64,000 bases of DNA from Eucommia ulmoides (taxonomy: Eukaryota; Streptophyta; Magnoliopsida; Garryales; Eucommiaceae): assembly GCA_016647705.1 (NCBI GenBank), contig CM028334.1:7969546-8033545 (forward strand), in the 5' to 3' direction. Under the pieces are notes generated by a model, which searched no databases, was not told where the DNA came from, and saw only the letters and a program-made list of their open reading frames with translations. The translations under genes were made by a program, and so were the position numbers. Positions 1-11,049 of this stretch are shown here, in pieces. Within the stretch, counting starts at the first letter, position 1. Every line of letters starts with the position of its first letter.

Positions 1-1009
1 TATTTCTGATATTGTGGATTTCATTGTTGTTGTTGAGGTGTCAGTTGATGGTGGGCGGAGTTGTTGTGGTTGAGGTAGCGATGAGTTGTTGTTGTTCAGG
101 TGAGGTGAAGTGGAGATTGGTGGTGGATTTTCACCCGTCTGGCATAGTCTAGCGGAGCGTTGTTTCACCCGTCTGGCTTAGTCCAGCGGAGCGTTGTTTC
201 ACCCGTCTGGCACAGTCCAACGGAGCGTTGTTATATCCCGCTAGAAAGATATATCCTACGGGATACGGTACCGTTGCAACTCCCGATCGTGAGATTAAAA
301 CGATCACATGGCTAGCCGAGGTGTGGGGGTAGTGTGATGTGGTGTAGTGTAGTGTGGTGTGATGTGGTGTGGTGTGGTGAGATGTGGTGTTATATGTGGT
401 ATTTGGTCGTATTCGATGTTTTGTTATACGTGTTGATGTAGTATTTTATTATATCATCGTTGGTGATTTATCATATTATTTTATGCTGATGGTTTGGACG
501 GTTTTCATATATTTGATATATGTTTATGGATGATAAATTCTGAATGGTAGGAAGAAAGAGTTTTCTTGTAGTATATAATTTTTATACTACTGTTCAAAAT
601 GTGTTTGTTTATATGCATTAAGCTTGATCCATTTAAATGTTGTATTATTTAGAATGTATTATTATCTTAAAAATATTTTTACTAAGAAGGCAGTACACTC
701 GCAGGTGAAACGGCTAGGAGTCGGTCCCCTACTGGCACTAGATAGAGTCATGCGATAGAATCATATGAGAGTTTTTGAAATGAGCTGACAAAGGCAAACG
801 TATGAGAGGTTCATGAGTATTTTTATATTTTTGATGTTACTACTTTGGGGATGGGTGTGTCCCTATATGAGAGGATGTATATTGCATGGATATGCGATTA
901 TGTTTTATGTATGTATAGTGTTGTTTCCGAGTTGGTTGGATATTCAGGTAGTGTGGTGTCGACATCACTCCGACCCCAGGGTGACGGGTGTCCGGGGTGG
1001 GGTGTGACA
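1..1009 (-). mobile_element. LTR fragment of a TGTCACACC-type retrotransposon (copy A, cut by window edge)
   Basis: Read on the minus strand, this piece starts at 1009 with TGTCACACCCC and continues off the left edge. It matches copy C (57,573-60,392) over several blocks, including the CTCACGATCGGGAGTT block near 273-293 and the GACAGTACACTC block near 689-700, and more loosely copy B (2,441-5,138). No coding sequence is seen. With no internal region in view it may be a solo LTR or the end of a full element. The call rests on shared ends and block order with two copies that have target duplications. Confidence 0.75.
131..232. repeat. 34-bp tandem repeat, three units, inside LTR copy A
   Basis: Three head-to-tail units start at 131, 165 and 199. 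Each contains TCACCCGTCTGGC and ends with CGGAGCGTTGTT, and they differ at a few positions. LTR copy C has only about two related units in the opposite orientation near 58,340-58,430, so the array length varies between copies of the family. Confidence 0.85.
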
Positions 1010-1313
1010 CTCTAACTTGTTGATTCCTATTGTCCCACTTTTCTTTTTCCGTCTGCAGCACCTTTGTTCAGCACTTTAGTTGTATGCCTTTGTTCCCCAG
1101 CTGTTCCTTCCCCTATTTCTTCATATTTGGCCATTTCAGTAGCCATATTCCTTCATTTCTTCCCCATTTTAGCTACTATCACTCTTTTATTTCTCAATTT
1201 CTTCCCCATTTCAGCCCTATTTACTCTTTTATTGTTTTCGTGTAATATATTTTTATTAAATATTTTGTGCATCATCTTATTCTTTTAATAATGTTCAGTA
1301 CAACAATTTTTTA

Positions 1314-1356
<43 letters not shown>

Positions 1357-1576
1357 GTTGTATATACAATTAAATATCATAATATCTATTAGAATGTGTT
1401 TATTAAGGGTTAAATGAGTAAAATAATTACTATTATTGAGATTTTGAAGATGTTCTAGTAATTTTAAACAATTCACGACTGTTATGGTCGATTCTTGTTA
1501 CGGACATGTCGATATTCCCGATGTTGTTACACCCGCGACTGTTATCGTTATGTAACCCGATACCGCGATTTAAAAC
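1010..1576. other. Spacer, AT/CT-rich, no gene seen
   Basis: Pyrimidine-rich sequence to about 1,260, then AT-rich DNA with a (TA)n microsatellite at about 1,319-1,353. It lies directly upstream of the copia coding remnant and may be a degraded part of that element. No protein similarity was recognised here. Confidence 0.5.
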
Positions 1577-2207
1577 ATTGGTCTATAATGCACCAATTAA
1601 TAAAGGTGATAAATTTAATAAAAGTCAGTGCCCAATAAATGACTTAGAAAACAAATGTAAGGATAAAGTTTCATATGCAGCAACTATTGGGAGCTTGTTA
1701 TATGCGCAGATTTGTATTAGACCGAATATGTGCTTTGTTGTGGGAATGTTTGGTAGATACCAAAGTAACCCAGGGATGGATCACTGGCAGGCGGCAAAGA
1801 AGGTTATGGGGTACCTTCAAGGAAAGAAATATTATATGCTAACATATAGGAAATCAGATTAATTGGAAGTGATAGGATATTTAAACTCAGATTTCAGAGG
1901 TTATCTAGATAGGAGAAAGTCTACATCATGTTTTGTATTCCTTCTAGCTAATGGGACAATATCATGGAAAAGTGTAGAGCAATCTATTACTGCATCAACT
2001 ATGGAGGCCGAGTTTGTGACATGTTTTGAGGTCATGAGTCAATCTTTGTGGTTGCGAAATTTTATCTCAGGACTATGTTGTTGACTCTATTGCTAGGATA
2101 CTGAAGATATATTGTGATAACACCACTGTAGTTTTCTTTGCAAATAATAGCAAGTACTCTTTTCAAGCTGGGATTTCGAAATATCTTTTCTTCAGTTTGA
2201 GGAGGAG
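1577..2207 (+). pseudogene. Ty1/copia RT C-terminus and RNase H remnant
   Basis: Translation gives the end of a copia pol polyprotein: the stretch with RYQSNPGMDHWQAAKKVMGY, then EVIGYLNSDF, RKSTSCFVF, SWKSVEQ, STMEAEFV and VMSQSLWL, which are standard copia RNase H landmarks. A stop codon (TAA at 1860-1862) separates the two halves, and a frameshift near 2,080 precedes the YCDNT box. The usual tail (the SKHID-like block) is garbled and shortened before the polypurine tract at about 2,198-2,207. Inactive 3' end of a copia element whose 5' part is not in this window. Confidence 0.85.
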
Positions 2208-2440
2208 TGTTGGGATATTTAATATTTTCATTAATGTATTATTTCTTATTTAGCATTTTGGTCTTATTTCCTATTTAGGTCATATTGACTAATTTGGTAG
2301 TTTCTATTTTCCTTTTATTGTCCTATTTATTATGTCGATATTCTTTCTACTTTAACCCATCGTTGGTGTTACATAATAGAGAGTATAGAACCTTATTGTA
2401 TATAATTATTACATTATAATAAAATTATTCTCTCTCTCTC
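2208..2440 (+). mobile_element. Copia 3' LTR, left part, interrupted by solo LTR B
   Basis: It begins TGTTGGGATATTTAA immediately after the purine-rich tract TTGAGGAGGAG, which is the expected polypurine-tract/LTR junction. It runs to a CT repeat at 2,431-2,440, where another LTR has inserted. The remaining few bases of the copia LTR may follow at 5,144 and onward. The exact right end cannot be fixed because the 5' LTR is not in the window. Confidence 0.7.
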
Positions 2441-4869
2441 TGTCACACCCCACCCCGGGCGGCCGTCACCCGGAGTCGGGTGTGACGTCGGCATGACACT
2501 CCCTGACCAACCAACCAAAAAACCATACAAATATATATACATACACACCCAGACACACGCGTACTACTGTTAATATTTTATTCCAAAACAATACCTCAAT
2601 CTCCTTTCCAAAAATATGGGACATACCCGTCCCAAATACATGTACAACAAAAATCACCAAAAATACCTGAACCCTCCACGGTTCATATCCGACCGGCTCA
2701 CCTCCAAAACGACACTACCTCCAAACTCTACCTAGTGCCAGTAGTGGACCGACTCCTAGTCGAGGTACCTGAAACCAAATTTTTTATTAGTGTACTGTCT
2801 TTATAATAAAAAATATTTAATTTAATGGATCAAATAAAATTGATAAATATTACCTTTCAAAATATAATATTTTATAATCACATACCCGGTTGAAAATCCA
2901 ATTCCACTGCCACCAATAAAATGTAATAATATAAAGCTAAGCGTATATCGTATACCATACTGAAACCAATTTCTAAATTGTCACCCATGTAATGAAATTA
3001 TATATTTAACACACCCAACTATTTTAAGTCAATCAGTTTAGGCAGTTTATCGTAAAAAAACACCCTACACTCATCTCCTTCTAGTCATGGGATCGTTTTT
3101 ATCTCACGATCGGGAGTTACAACGGTATTGTACTACCCGCAGGTTTTGCACTCCTGACGAGTCAATCAACCACCTGCTGGACTAACCCTCGGATATGTCA
3201 TAATATAATCAACCACCTGCCGGACTAACCCTCTGGACATGTCATAATATAATCAACCACCCGCCGGACCCTCCGGATAGGTCCGAATATAATCAACTAC
3301 CTGCCGGACTAACCCTCCGGACATGTCATAATATAATCAACCACCTACCGGATTAAACAACTACCTACCGGACTAATTCTCCGGACAGGTCAAAACTATC
3401 CCGCAGGACATGACCTCTTGACGGGATCAAAACTATGGCGTAGTCGGACACACACAAAATTTTCCATTTTCACAAAATCCACATTTAAAACCCACTTAAT
3501 CCATATAAGTCACAAAAATAGTTCATTCTCAAATCAACACATTTTTTTCTAAGAAACGTATTTCTCCACAATTTATACGAAAATAAAATTTTATAAATTT
3601 ATATAGAAGACAGTACACTCATCTCGATTTTTGCACCGCAAAACTATCACCGTCCAAATTCTACCAGGACGCTGGCGCCTATGAACCTAACAACGATTGG
3701 CCTAAATTAACATTTTATTTAAAATAATCTTAATATGTAATGCATGGCCCTAGAGTGCAAAAAAATTTTTTCCCCAAATTTAGTTATGAAAAATTATTAT
3801 TTCGTTCGTTTCGTTTCCATTAATATTTACTGTACACAATTATTAATATTAAGGGTTACGAAATTATTACCCCGGTTGCGAAAATTTTAATGCTAATAAT
3901 TTAATTTTTAACGGAACTACCAATCGACTAATTTCAACGAAAAAAATAGGTAACGATTAAAATATTGACCCACGAAGTCGTTACATGATTCAAACCACTC
4001 GCAGGTCGGGAAATTGGATTTTGGATTTATTTTAATTTTTTCCTTATTCCTCATTTTTTTTCTTCTTTCTTCTATTTTTCTATTCTGTTGAGACCTCACC
4101 GCCTCGGGGATATACCACCGCCGCGGCAAACACCCTTCATCCCTGTTCTGTTTCTGCTGAACCCTCATCGCCGCGGCGACAACCTTCTTCCTCTGCTCCT
4201 GCTTCTGTTTGCGTTCAGCCCGCTGACGCCACTCTCACTCCTCCTCCGCCGTCGACCCCACACTGCTCACTCACCCATACCCTACGACGGCCACACACAC
4301 ACTACGATCACGCATGCACACACTGTCGAACACCCACACGCAACGACTACACATACACTCTCAACCACTGCCAACAACACACACATACACACCGCTGTTT
4401 GAACAACACACACGCACACACACAGTCGAAGCAGTACACGCACACATACTATCGTCGACACACACATACACAGTCGACCGGGGACGAACATACCCACACA
4501 GTCTAGCCAAAAAACGACAATCACGCCCTCACACACCCACGACGATAAATGGAAAACAGAACACACCCACAGTCACACCCACACCCACGTCTGATCAAAT
4601 ACACCACACACACAACAACACACACAAACACACGACGAACACGCACATACTGCCGGCGATCACAAACAGCACCGTCGACACCCACCGGACCTACCAAACA
4701 CCTCCCCTCCGATCTTCTCTCTCTGTTTTCTTGTTTCTTCTTTTGAGGTTTCCTCATCATAATCGTGCATGGACAAATTTATACGCATGAAAGTGGTGGT
4801 GGTTCATGAATCCTTGCGTTGCCACGTCGCTCTCCCTCTCTCTCTCTATTCCTGTTCTTGATCCCGCAG

Positions 4870-4919
<50 letters not shown>

Positions 4920-5138
4920 ACTATTATTATTATTATTATTTTCAAATTATATTATCCTCTCCTAACTTTCTTTATGTTGACATTTAAATCCCAAAATTTA
5001 AAATGAATGTTGTTAAAATTGCAAATTAACCCCTAAATTTTTAATTTAAATATTAAATGACACATTTACACCCCGTATTTTTCTAAATGCTCTAAAATGT
5101 TACTAAAATTTTGTACGTGCTAAAATTAGGGTCTCACA
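2441..5138 (+). mobile_element. Solo LTR of the TGTCACACC-type retrotransposon (copy B)
   Basis: Starts TGTCACACCCCACCCC and ends GTCTCACA. It is flanked by CTCTC on both sides (2436-2440 and 5139-5143), consistent with a 5-bp target duplication, though the site is itself a CT repeat. There is no gag-pol, so it reads as a solo LTR of about 2.7 kb. Blocks shared in the same order with copy C include the CACGATCGGGAGTTAC block near 3,107, GAAGACAGTACACTC near 3,607, a CA-rich segment at 4,260-4,660, and a TA microsatellite at about 4,874-4,913 near the 3' end. Long open frames between 4,088 and 4,790 arise from the CA-repeat composition and are not genes. Confidence 0.75.
3165..3425. repeat. 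Irregular tandem repeat inside LTR copy B
   Basis: About five imperfect units of roughly 50 bp carrying ATAATCAACCACCTGCCGG followed by ACTAACCCTCCGGACATGTC. The unit differs from the 34-bp array at the equivalent place in copy A, so this part of the LTR turns over quickly. Confidence 0.7.
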
Positions 5139-5143
5139 CTCTC

Positions 5144-5600
5144 TCTCTAAAATCCTTTTTGTAGAAATCCAATGGAGCCTAACTCACTCTCAAAAGACAC
5201 ATTGAGAGAGAAAGATTGGCTCAAGTTTTATATATAGCTCAAGATCAAGTAACAAAAGTGATGTGGGATTCAACACGCCCTATCACAAGTAGGGTGAACT
5301 TTTCCAAACTACTGCTAGTGGATATCGACATCAATGTGGATTTAACACGCCTCCTTACACACATGGTGGACTTTGCCAAACCATTGTGAACAAATATTGT
5401 GGATCCCAACATTGATGTGAGATTCAACATGCCCAACATCAAATAAAAAACCTCGCTCTGATACCATGAAGAAACCTAATGGGGCTTAACTCACTCTCAA
5501 AAGACGTCTGGAGAGAGGATGATTGTCCTAGCCATTATATATAATTTAGGATCAGGTAACACAAGAAATATGAGATTCAACCCGTTTGTTTTGCACTTAA
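5144..5600. repeat. Degenerate duplicated retroelement remnant
   Basis: Two related blocks of about 115 bp, near 5,165-5,280 and 5,463-5,580, share GGRGCYTAACTCACTCTCAA, a GAGAGAR-GATTG stretch and a GGATTCAAC-type ending. Between them are repeats of the kind TGTGGATTYAACACGCC. No coding capacity. It looks like an old LTR or leader remnant, but the family is not identified. Confidence 0.5.
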
Positions 5601-5842
5601 GAAGTTCTTTTAAAATTATTAAAAAAATATTTTTTCAAAAAGAAAAGTTATTTTTTATTTTTTTATTATAAGAGATCGATGAAAATTGATGGCCTATGAT
5701 CTCTTTATTCACTTTTTTTAGATCATCTATATTTTTTATAAAAAGATCAATTATAAGGATAATACTACGATTATCTCTATTCAGTCAAATACATTATTTT
5801 ATTTTACTTTTTAAAAAATAGTTTAAAGAAAGAGTTAGTAAA
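5601..5842. repeat. AT-rich repeat also present in H+-ATPase intron 11
   Basis: The segment with ATTATAAGAGATC, a GATCATCTA-like block and ATTATAAGGATAATACTA resembles 34,700-34,830 inside an ATPase intron (ATTATAAGAGATCAATGG, AATCATCTAGAC, GGAACAATACTAAGA). It is probably a dispersed non-autonomous element. The boundaries are uncertain. Confidence 0.45.
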
Positions 5843-6727
5843 GGCTATATTTCAGAGGATTGCTACGATAATTCCTTGTCTTTTGTTAAATACCACGGAG
5901 ACCTCTTAGTAGAGAAAAATAGTTGTCAATTACCTATTTGCCCTTAATGTTTAACAAAAAAATAAAATAAAAAATTACTATTTTACCCTTATGTATAATT
6001 AAGTTTTTTTTACTCTCTCTCTCTCAAACCCACCTGAGCAACTCACCTATCACCGCCGCCACACCTCCTACTAACTCCTTGCTCTCATCACCACCACCAC
6101 CTCCTTCCACCGTCTTATTTCTTCTTCTTCTTCTTCTTTCTCTTTTCTCTCCCCCCAAACCAGATCTAGCGCCTGCTCGTTAGATAAGCGATCCGACGGC
6201 CTCCTCACCGGATCTACACAGATCCGACGAGAAGTCGCCGAATTTGGTTTAGGAGAGAAAGAGAGATAGAAGAGGAGAAGAAGAAGAAGAAGAAGAAGAA
6301 AAAGACATGGGCTTGGGATTGGAACCAGGGGTGGAGGAGAAGAAAACTAGGGAAGGGGAGGAAACAGACTGAGAGAGAGATAATCGAAAACGTTGTCGGC
6401 GATGGCCAATAGCGGTCAACGATGGAGGCTGCTGGTGGAAATTGTTGAAGAAGATGGTGGTAGGAGTAGGGAGAAAGAAAGAAAAAAAAAAAAAGGAAAA
6501 AAATGAAATAGAATTAATGAAGGATAATTTTGTCATTTTACACATAAGATAAATGAAAATTTAATAATTTTAAAAATAAATTTTAAATTATAAGGGTAAA
6601 ATTGAAATTTAAATGCTTATATCAACCAGTTAACTCTGATTTGGAAGATTGGCTGTTCCGATTAAAAAAGATAAAAAATCTCCGTAGTATTTATTAAAAA
6701 ATAGAGTATTACCGTAACATCTATCTC
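5843..6727. mobile_element. Long-terminal-inverted-repeat element, probably Mutator-like and non-autonomous
   Basis: The left end (about 5,848-5,905, with ACCACGGAGACCTCTTAG) is an imperfect inverted copy of the right end (about 6,665-6,725, with ATCTCCGTAGTATTTA): roughly 60 bp at about 70 per cent match by eye. The interior has CT/GA-rich flanks and a GATCCGACGG...GATCCGACGAGAAG core. No transposase is seen and no target duplication was resolved, so the superfamily is a guess from the overall design. Confidence 0.5.
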
Positions 6728-6949
6728 AAAGACAAAGAAGGTCTCTCATACTTTTCCACCTAAATATATTCTCTTGCGTGATTTTCTTTTCCCATAATCA
6801 AATCATTCTCTTTATGTTGAAAAGTGGGGGCCTTGTTTAAATGCTTTTGCCACATATTTCTTTCGTTTCAACAATTTTTTATAGAAAAGATGATGGCTGA
6901 TTTGTGTGGTTATTTGGAAAAACTAATGGAGTAAAGTGCTAAGTGCACG
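6728..6949. other. Spacer before the tandem duplication
   Basis: Unremarkable AT-rich DNA. No coding, RNA or repeat signal was recognised. Confidence 0.4.
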
Positions 6950-7621
6950 AAAAAAAGGCAAATAGAGTACAAGAAAAATGAAAGCTAAAAAGTTAGATCT
7001 ATGCATCTCAAATGTCACTAACATATAAAAAACAAACAACCCAACCACAAAATAATCCACAAAGGTGATTATGATTGATGCCTTCTAAAAGTAGTTTGGT
7101 GAGATTAGGGAATGCTCATAAACACACAACTTTGTTATCATTTGTATCCCTTAAACTTTGTCCAAATATCAATTGACCCTCCTAAATTCTACTTAAATAG
7201 AGTCTGTTTGGTTTTGTTTTCGAAAATAGCTAAAAATTGCAAAAAGTTGTTTAATTTAGTTTTGAAAAAGTGTGTTTATTAATAGGGAAAAAGGCAGTTA
7301 GAGTACAAAAAAAATGAAAGCTAAAAAGTTAGATCTATGCATGTCAAATGTCACTAACATATAAAAAACAAACAACCCAACCACAAAATAATCCACAAAG
7401 GTGATTGTGATTGATGCCTTCTAAAAGTAGTTTGGTAAGATTAGGGAATGCTCATAAACACACAACTTTGTTATCATTTGCATCCCTTAAACTTTGTCCA
7501 AATATCAATTGACCCTCCTAAATTCTACTTAATCAGAGTCTGTTTGGTTTTGTTTTCAAAAATAGTTGAAAATTGCAAAAAACTGTTTAGTTTAGTTTTG
7601 AAAAAGTGTGTTTATTAATAG
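6950..7621. repeat. 336-bp direct tandem duplication (two units)
   Basis: Unit 1 (about 6,950-7,285) and unit 2 (about 7,286-7,621) align end to end at an offset of 336 bp. Both start with AAAAAGGCA, carry GTTAGATCTATGCAT and AACAAACAACCCAACCAC, and end TGTGTTTATTAATAG. Only scattered single-base differences are seen (for example TTATGATTG against TTGTGATTG), which points to a recent duplication. Neither unit codes for protein. Confidence 0.92.
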
Positions 7622-8042
7622 CGAAAATTAAATTTTTGGTCCTTAAAGTATAGGATGGGAGTTTATGTAGACCCTGAAATTTGTCAAATTGCACATTTGA
7701 TTCCTTAAGTTTCACATTTGATTTAGTTCCGTAAAATTGAAAACGTTGTTAATATTTTTGGATGAAAAATGGATTGTGCTTGGCAAATAGCGTTCTAATG
7801 AGTATATTTTTGTTATTTCAGCACTCCATTAAATTTAAGACCTTTTTTTTTCTAATTTTTCTCTAACAATGATTCATCTAATGAATAAGAGAGAATAACT
7901 CTTAGGTTTAATATAGTGATGAAATGACGAAATGTCCCAATTAGAAGACCACACACTGAGCACGACTTGTTTTAATAAAAAATCATTAGGAACATTTTTA
8001 ATTTTATGGAATTGAAACAAAGAGCATTTTTCACTTTGCAGA
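7622..8042. mobile_element. Foldback MITE-like element related to 45,133-45,629
   Basis: The left part (TTTTTGGTCCTTAAAGTATAGGATGGG, TTTGTCAAATTGCACATTT) and the order of internal blocks parallel the element near 45.1-45.6 kb. The right part (AATCATTAGGAACATTTTTAATTTTATGGAATTGAAACA) is an imperfect inverted match to the left. No transposase and no clear target duplication. Ends are approximate. Confidence 0.45.
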
Positions 8043-8044
8043 GA

Positions 8045-8258
8045 AATTCCATTTTAGCCCCTATCCTTTTAATTTGATCACATTAAACCCTGAAGTATTT
8101 AAATTTTGTCAAATTAGTCATTTTGTCATTTTTTATGATGGAATTCACTTACGAATGTGATTTTTTATTTGACACGTGGTTAGTTTTCGTCATAAAAAAT
8201 GACAAAGATCAATTTGGACTGACTTAACACAATTTGGATATTTCAGGGTTTAACACAA
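8045..8258. mobile_element. About 210-bp hairpin MITE
   Basis: The left arm, from ATTAAACCCTGAAGTAT to CATTTTTTATGA, is mirrored by the right arm, TCATAAAAAATGACAAAG to ATATTTCAGGGTTTAA. The arms of about 70 bp flank a short loop containing GACACGTGGTTAG. Single-strand folding should give one long hairpin. The family is not identified. Confidence 0.65.
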
Positions 8259-8447
8259 TTGTTTTTTTTTTAAATGATATTTTATTTTTCTGACCAAAAT
8301 ACAACTCATGAGAATGTTGAATGTAACATCCATTATTCTCTTATTTTTGTATCTAGAGTAAAATTAATATGATATTACATTGAATGTGGATGCTACATTT
8401 AACACCTGTAAATATTGAATATAACATCAATTGTTATCTTGTTTTAC

Positions 8448-8700
8448 GTTACGTTTGGTAACAATTTTATCCTAAAATAAAGATTTTTTTAAGTCATAAA
8501 ATTTGGGGTGAAAGCTGTAATTTATGGTGGTGGCGGCGACCGGTGACCGGTGGCGGCGGCAACCAGCGACCGGTGGCCGGTGGCTGCAGCGACCGACGAC
8601 TGGTGGCGGCTGCTGACGGTGATGGTGCACCAGTTTGACGACCTTCCTTGTCGATGTGAAGTTCACGGGAAGATATTTCGGTAAACTCATTATTCGCCAT
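8448..8700. repeat. Partial copy of the GTTTGGTAAC GC-core MITE family
   Basis: Starts with GTTTGGTAACAATTTTATCCTAAAAT, nearly the same as parts of the complete elements at 31,039-31,594 and 46,441-47,079, followed by a GC-rich CGGTGGCC-type core at 8,525-8,620. The opposite terminus is missing. Open frames on the minus strand here (8,472-8,700) come from the GC core and are not considered genes. Confidence 0.6.
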
Positions 8701-9149
8701 TTTTGAAAACGAGACTAATTGGTGTAAGAAAAAGGTATTGACGGGACTAATCGGTGCAAAGAAAAATCGATGGAAGTATGTGGTAAATAAATTTTTTTTT
8801 TTGGATTAATCAGTAATTTTCCCTAATAATAATGCAAGAAGTAATATCTTGTTTATGTGGTGCAAGTTGTTGTGTTGGAGAGTGATGCATTAAATGAGGT
8901 TTTGCAATAATAGAGAAGAGGTAGCCAACCAAAGCAGCTCATGGGGACATACATCATAGTCATATGTGCTATTGGGGGTGTCTGTGGCAACCCACCACAT
9001 GTCTACTGTTTCCATGCTTTAAATTTCTTAGATTCTCTCCCCCATGTCACAAATGCACTATCATTCTTGAGTAATATCTATATCTTATCTTATCCGGCCT
9101 CGTTGACACGAAAATGTATTCTCTATTTTTATCAATAAGAATTCATTGA
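8701..9149. other. Spacer, nothing recognised
   Basis: AT-rich sequence with a short open frame at 8,941-9,138 that has no recognised similarity and no gene context. Confidence 0.4.
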
Positions 9150-9480
9150 GAAGAATTTTAAAAATTAAATCTTAAATTTAATCCTGAATGTACTAGGTCA
9201 ATGCGGAGAAGTGTACTTTTAAGATCGTCCGGAAATATAATTAGTCAAAATGCTCGTAAATTGACCCGAACACATCTAACTGTAAAAATCAAAAGAAAAA
9301 TAAAAAATATCTATATCTCAATATTTTCTACCCCAATTTCGGGTTTTAAAAAAAAAAAATATGAATTATTATTTTTTTTTTTTTTTTTTACAAACATTAA
9401 ATTGGGAGGAGTTTTTTAACATTAGACCTCCTACTAGGATGCTAATCACTAAGCTACAAAGGCTTGGATTATGTCAATCT
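9150..9480 (+). mobile_element. SINE-like repeat (copy 1) with A-rich 3' end, plus an inverted second fragment
   Basis: The block AAATTAAATCTTAAATTTAATCCTGAATGTACTAGGTCAATG...GTGTACTTTTAAGATCGTCCGG, then the TTGACCCGAACACA block and an A-rich tail, recurs at 10,300-10,485, 10,801-10,975, 24,960-25,110 (minus) and 44,525-44,695 (minus). At 9,420-9,465 the minus strand reads GTAGCTTAGTGATTAGCATC, reminiscent of a tRNA-type A box. Assignment to SINEs is an inference. Confidence 0.5.
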
Positions 9481-10299
9481 TCTCCATTGCACTACATTTC
9501 AATTATACTTCTATTTTTGTTTAAAATGATGATTTTTGTTATTTATTGTATTGGATGATATCGGATTGTTGTTATTCGTATAAGTTATTCCTGTTTGCTC
9601 CTTTTAAGTTATTAGAGATTTTATGTACTTAAGGTTACTATAACAATTTAATTAAATTTATATGTGGAAGAGCATAATAAATAATTAGTCAATAAAGTGG
9701 ATATATAAAATTTAAAAAATACAAAATTTAATTTAATTTCACACTTTTAGAAATGAAAGTGTGGAACTTTTAGTTTCCTCCCTCCAAATAATTCAATCTC
9801 ATCCCTCCATTTTCTTGAATTGGGAGCCACGTTTCAAACAAAAAATTATTTTATTAATAGGTAGATTGTTTTTTTTTTTTGTCAATTTTATTGATTCATA
9901 CTATTAATTATCTCATTCATGTCTAACTGGTCCAATTATTAACTTATTTTAGCCTCGATTATATCAAATCGTTATTCGTATAAGTTATTCTAGTTCGATA
10001 CTTCGATCCTTTATGTTATAGGTCTTTTTTTTTTTTTTTTTCACTTTTTGATCCATAAATTATTAATTTCATTAATTTGGTCCATCAATTATCACCTGAT
10101 TGATCCAATTATAAACCTTTGTTGCCTGACTCCTAAACCATATGTGGTCTGATTTGTCAAAAAGCCTCTATTAATTTAAGTTGATCACATGCATTTCAAG
10201 AGGTGACATTATTAACAATTGAAATTAATCAATCAGTGTGATGATTGAGGGATCAAATTGACAAAATTGATAATTTAATGGATTAAAAGTGAAAGTTGG
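9481..10299. other. AT-rich spacer, no gene seen
   Basis: Poly-T runs and AT-rich sequence. The phrase ATCGTTATTCGTATAAGTTATTC near 9,967 resembles one near 9,570, suggesting an old local repeat. No coding signal. Confidence 0.4.
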
Positions 10300-10485
10300 C
10301 TCCTCTATTTTCTTGTCAACTAGGGTTCGAGTATTCTTAAAATTAAATTTCAATTTAATTTTGAATGCACCAGGCCAATAGGGGAGAATGCACCCTTGAG
10401 ATCGTCTATTGAGGTAATTAGTCGAGGTGCGCATAAACTGGCCCATACAAACCTATTGTTAAAAAAAAAAAAAAAAAAAAAATGA
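10300..10485 (+). mobile_element. SINE-like repeat (copy 2)
   Basis: Contains GGGTTCGAGTATTC (10,322-10,335), close to a tRNA-type RNA polymerase III B box, then the shared body (AATGCACCAGGCCAATAGGG, CACCCTTGAGATCGTC, AGTCGAGGTGCGC) and a run of about 24 A residues at 10,459-10,482. The B box, body and poly-A together are the best SINE evidence among the five copies. A clear A box is not seen upstream. Confidence 0.6.
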
Positions 10486-10800
10486 AAGTTGACCCCTATA
10501 AATAAGGTGATCAAACTGTAATTTAAAAAAGAAAAACAGGAGATGGATAACCAATTATTACATACGTTGCATGTGCACGAAACGAAACGAAACGAAACAA
10601 AGCAAAACAAAACTGTGGTCTTAGAAATGTAACAATTTTGGGGGAACATACTTTTTAGTAATGGGTTCATCCCCATGAAGTTTGAGGGCCACATTTTTAA
10701 AAAAAAAATAGGCTTTGGTGTTCTATCAACACAAGATGAATGATAATAAAAAATAAAAAATAATTTAGAAAAAAAAAATAGCAAATGAGTTGCTGCGTTT
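10486..10800. other. Spacer with short CGAAA-type repeat
   Basis: Holds a short array of GAAAC units at about 10,578-10,612 and poly-A tracts. No gene is seen; the 154-residue minus-strand open frame here is AT-derived and spans repeats. Confidence 0.45.
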
Positions 10801-10966
10801 CCTTTCTTTGTCAACTAGATTTTGACTATCCTGAGGAGCATTTCAGAAATTAAATCTTGAATTTAATTCTGAATACATCAAACCGATATAGGAGAGTGTA
10901 CTTTTAAGATCGCCCGGGAGATAATTAATTGAGATGCGTGTAAGTTGACCTGAACACACCTTATCG

Positions 10967-11046
<80 letters not shown>
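10801..11046 (+). mobile_element. SINE-like repeat (copy 3) followed by TA and GA microsatellites
   Basis: The shared body (TTAAATCTTGAATTTAATTC, GAGTGTACTTTTAAGATCGC, AGATGCGTGTAAGTTGACC) ends in TATCGTAAA and passes straight into (TA)n at 10,972-11,005 and (GA)n at 11,006-11,046. The microsatellite probably grew from the element's 3' tail. Confidence 0.6.

Positions 11047-11049
<3 letters not shown>

Noticed and set aside
131-232. Regularly repeated 34-bp units suggesting a CRISPR-like array
   Set aside because: Units are contiguous with no spacers, and they lie inside a plant LTR.
3165-3425. Spaced repeats resembling repeat-spacer structure
   Set aside because: The intervening sequences are themselves repeated; it is an imperfect minisatellite in an LTR.
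4088-4790. Long overlapping open frames on both strands (up to 158 codons)
   Set aside because: They are produced by CA-repeat-like composition inside solo LTR B; the translation is His/Thr-rich with no domain and no gene context.
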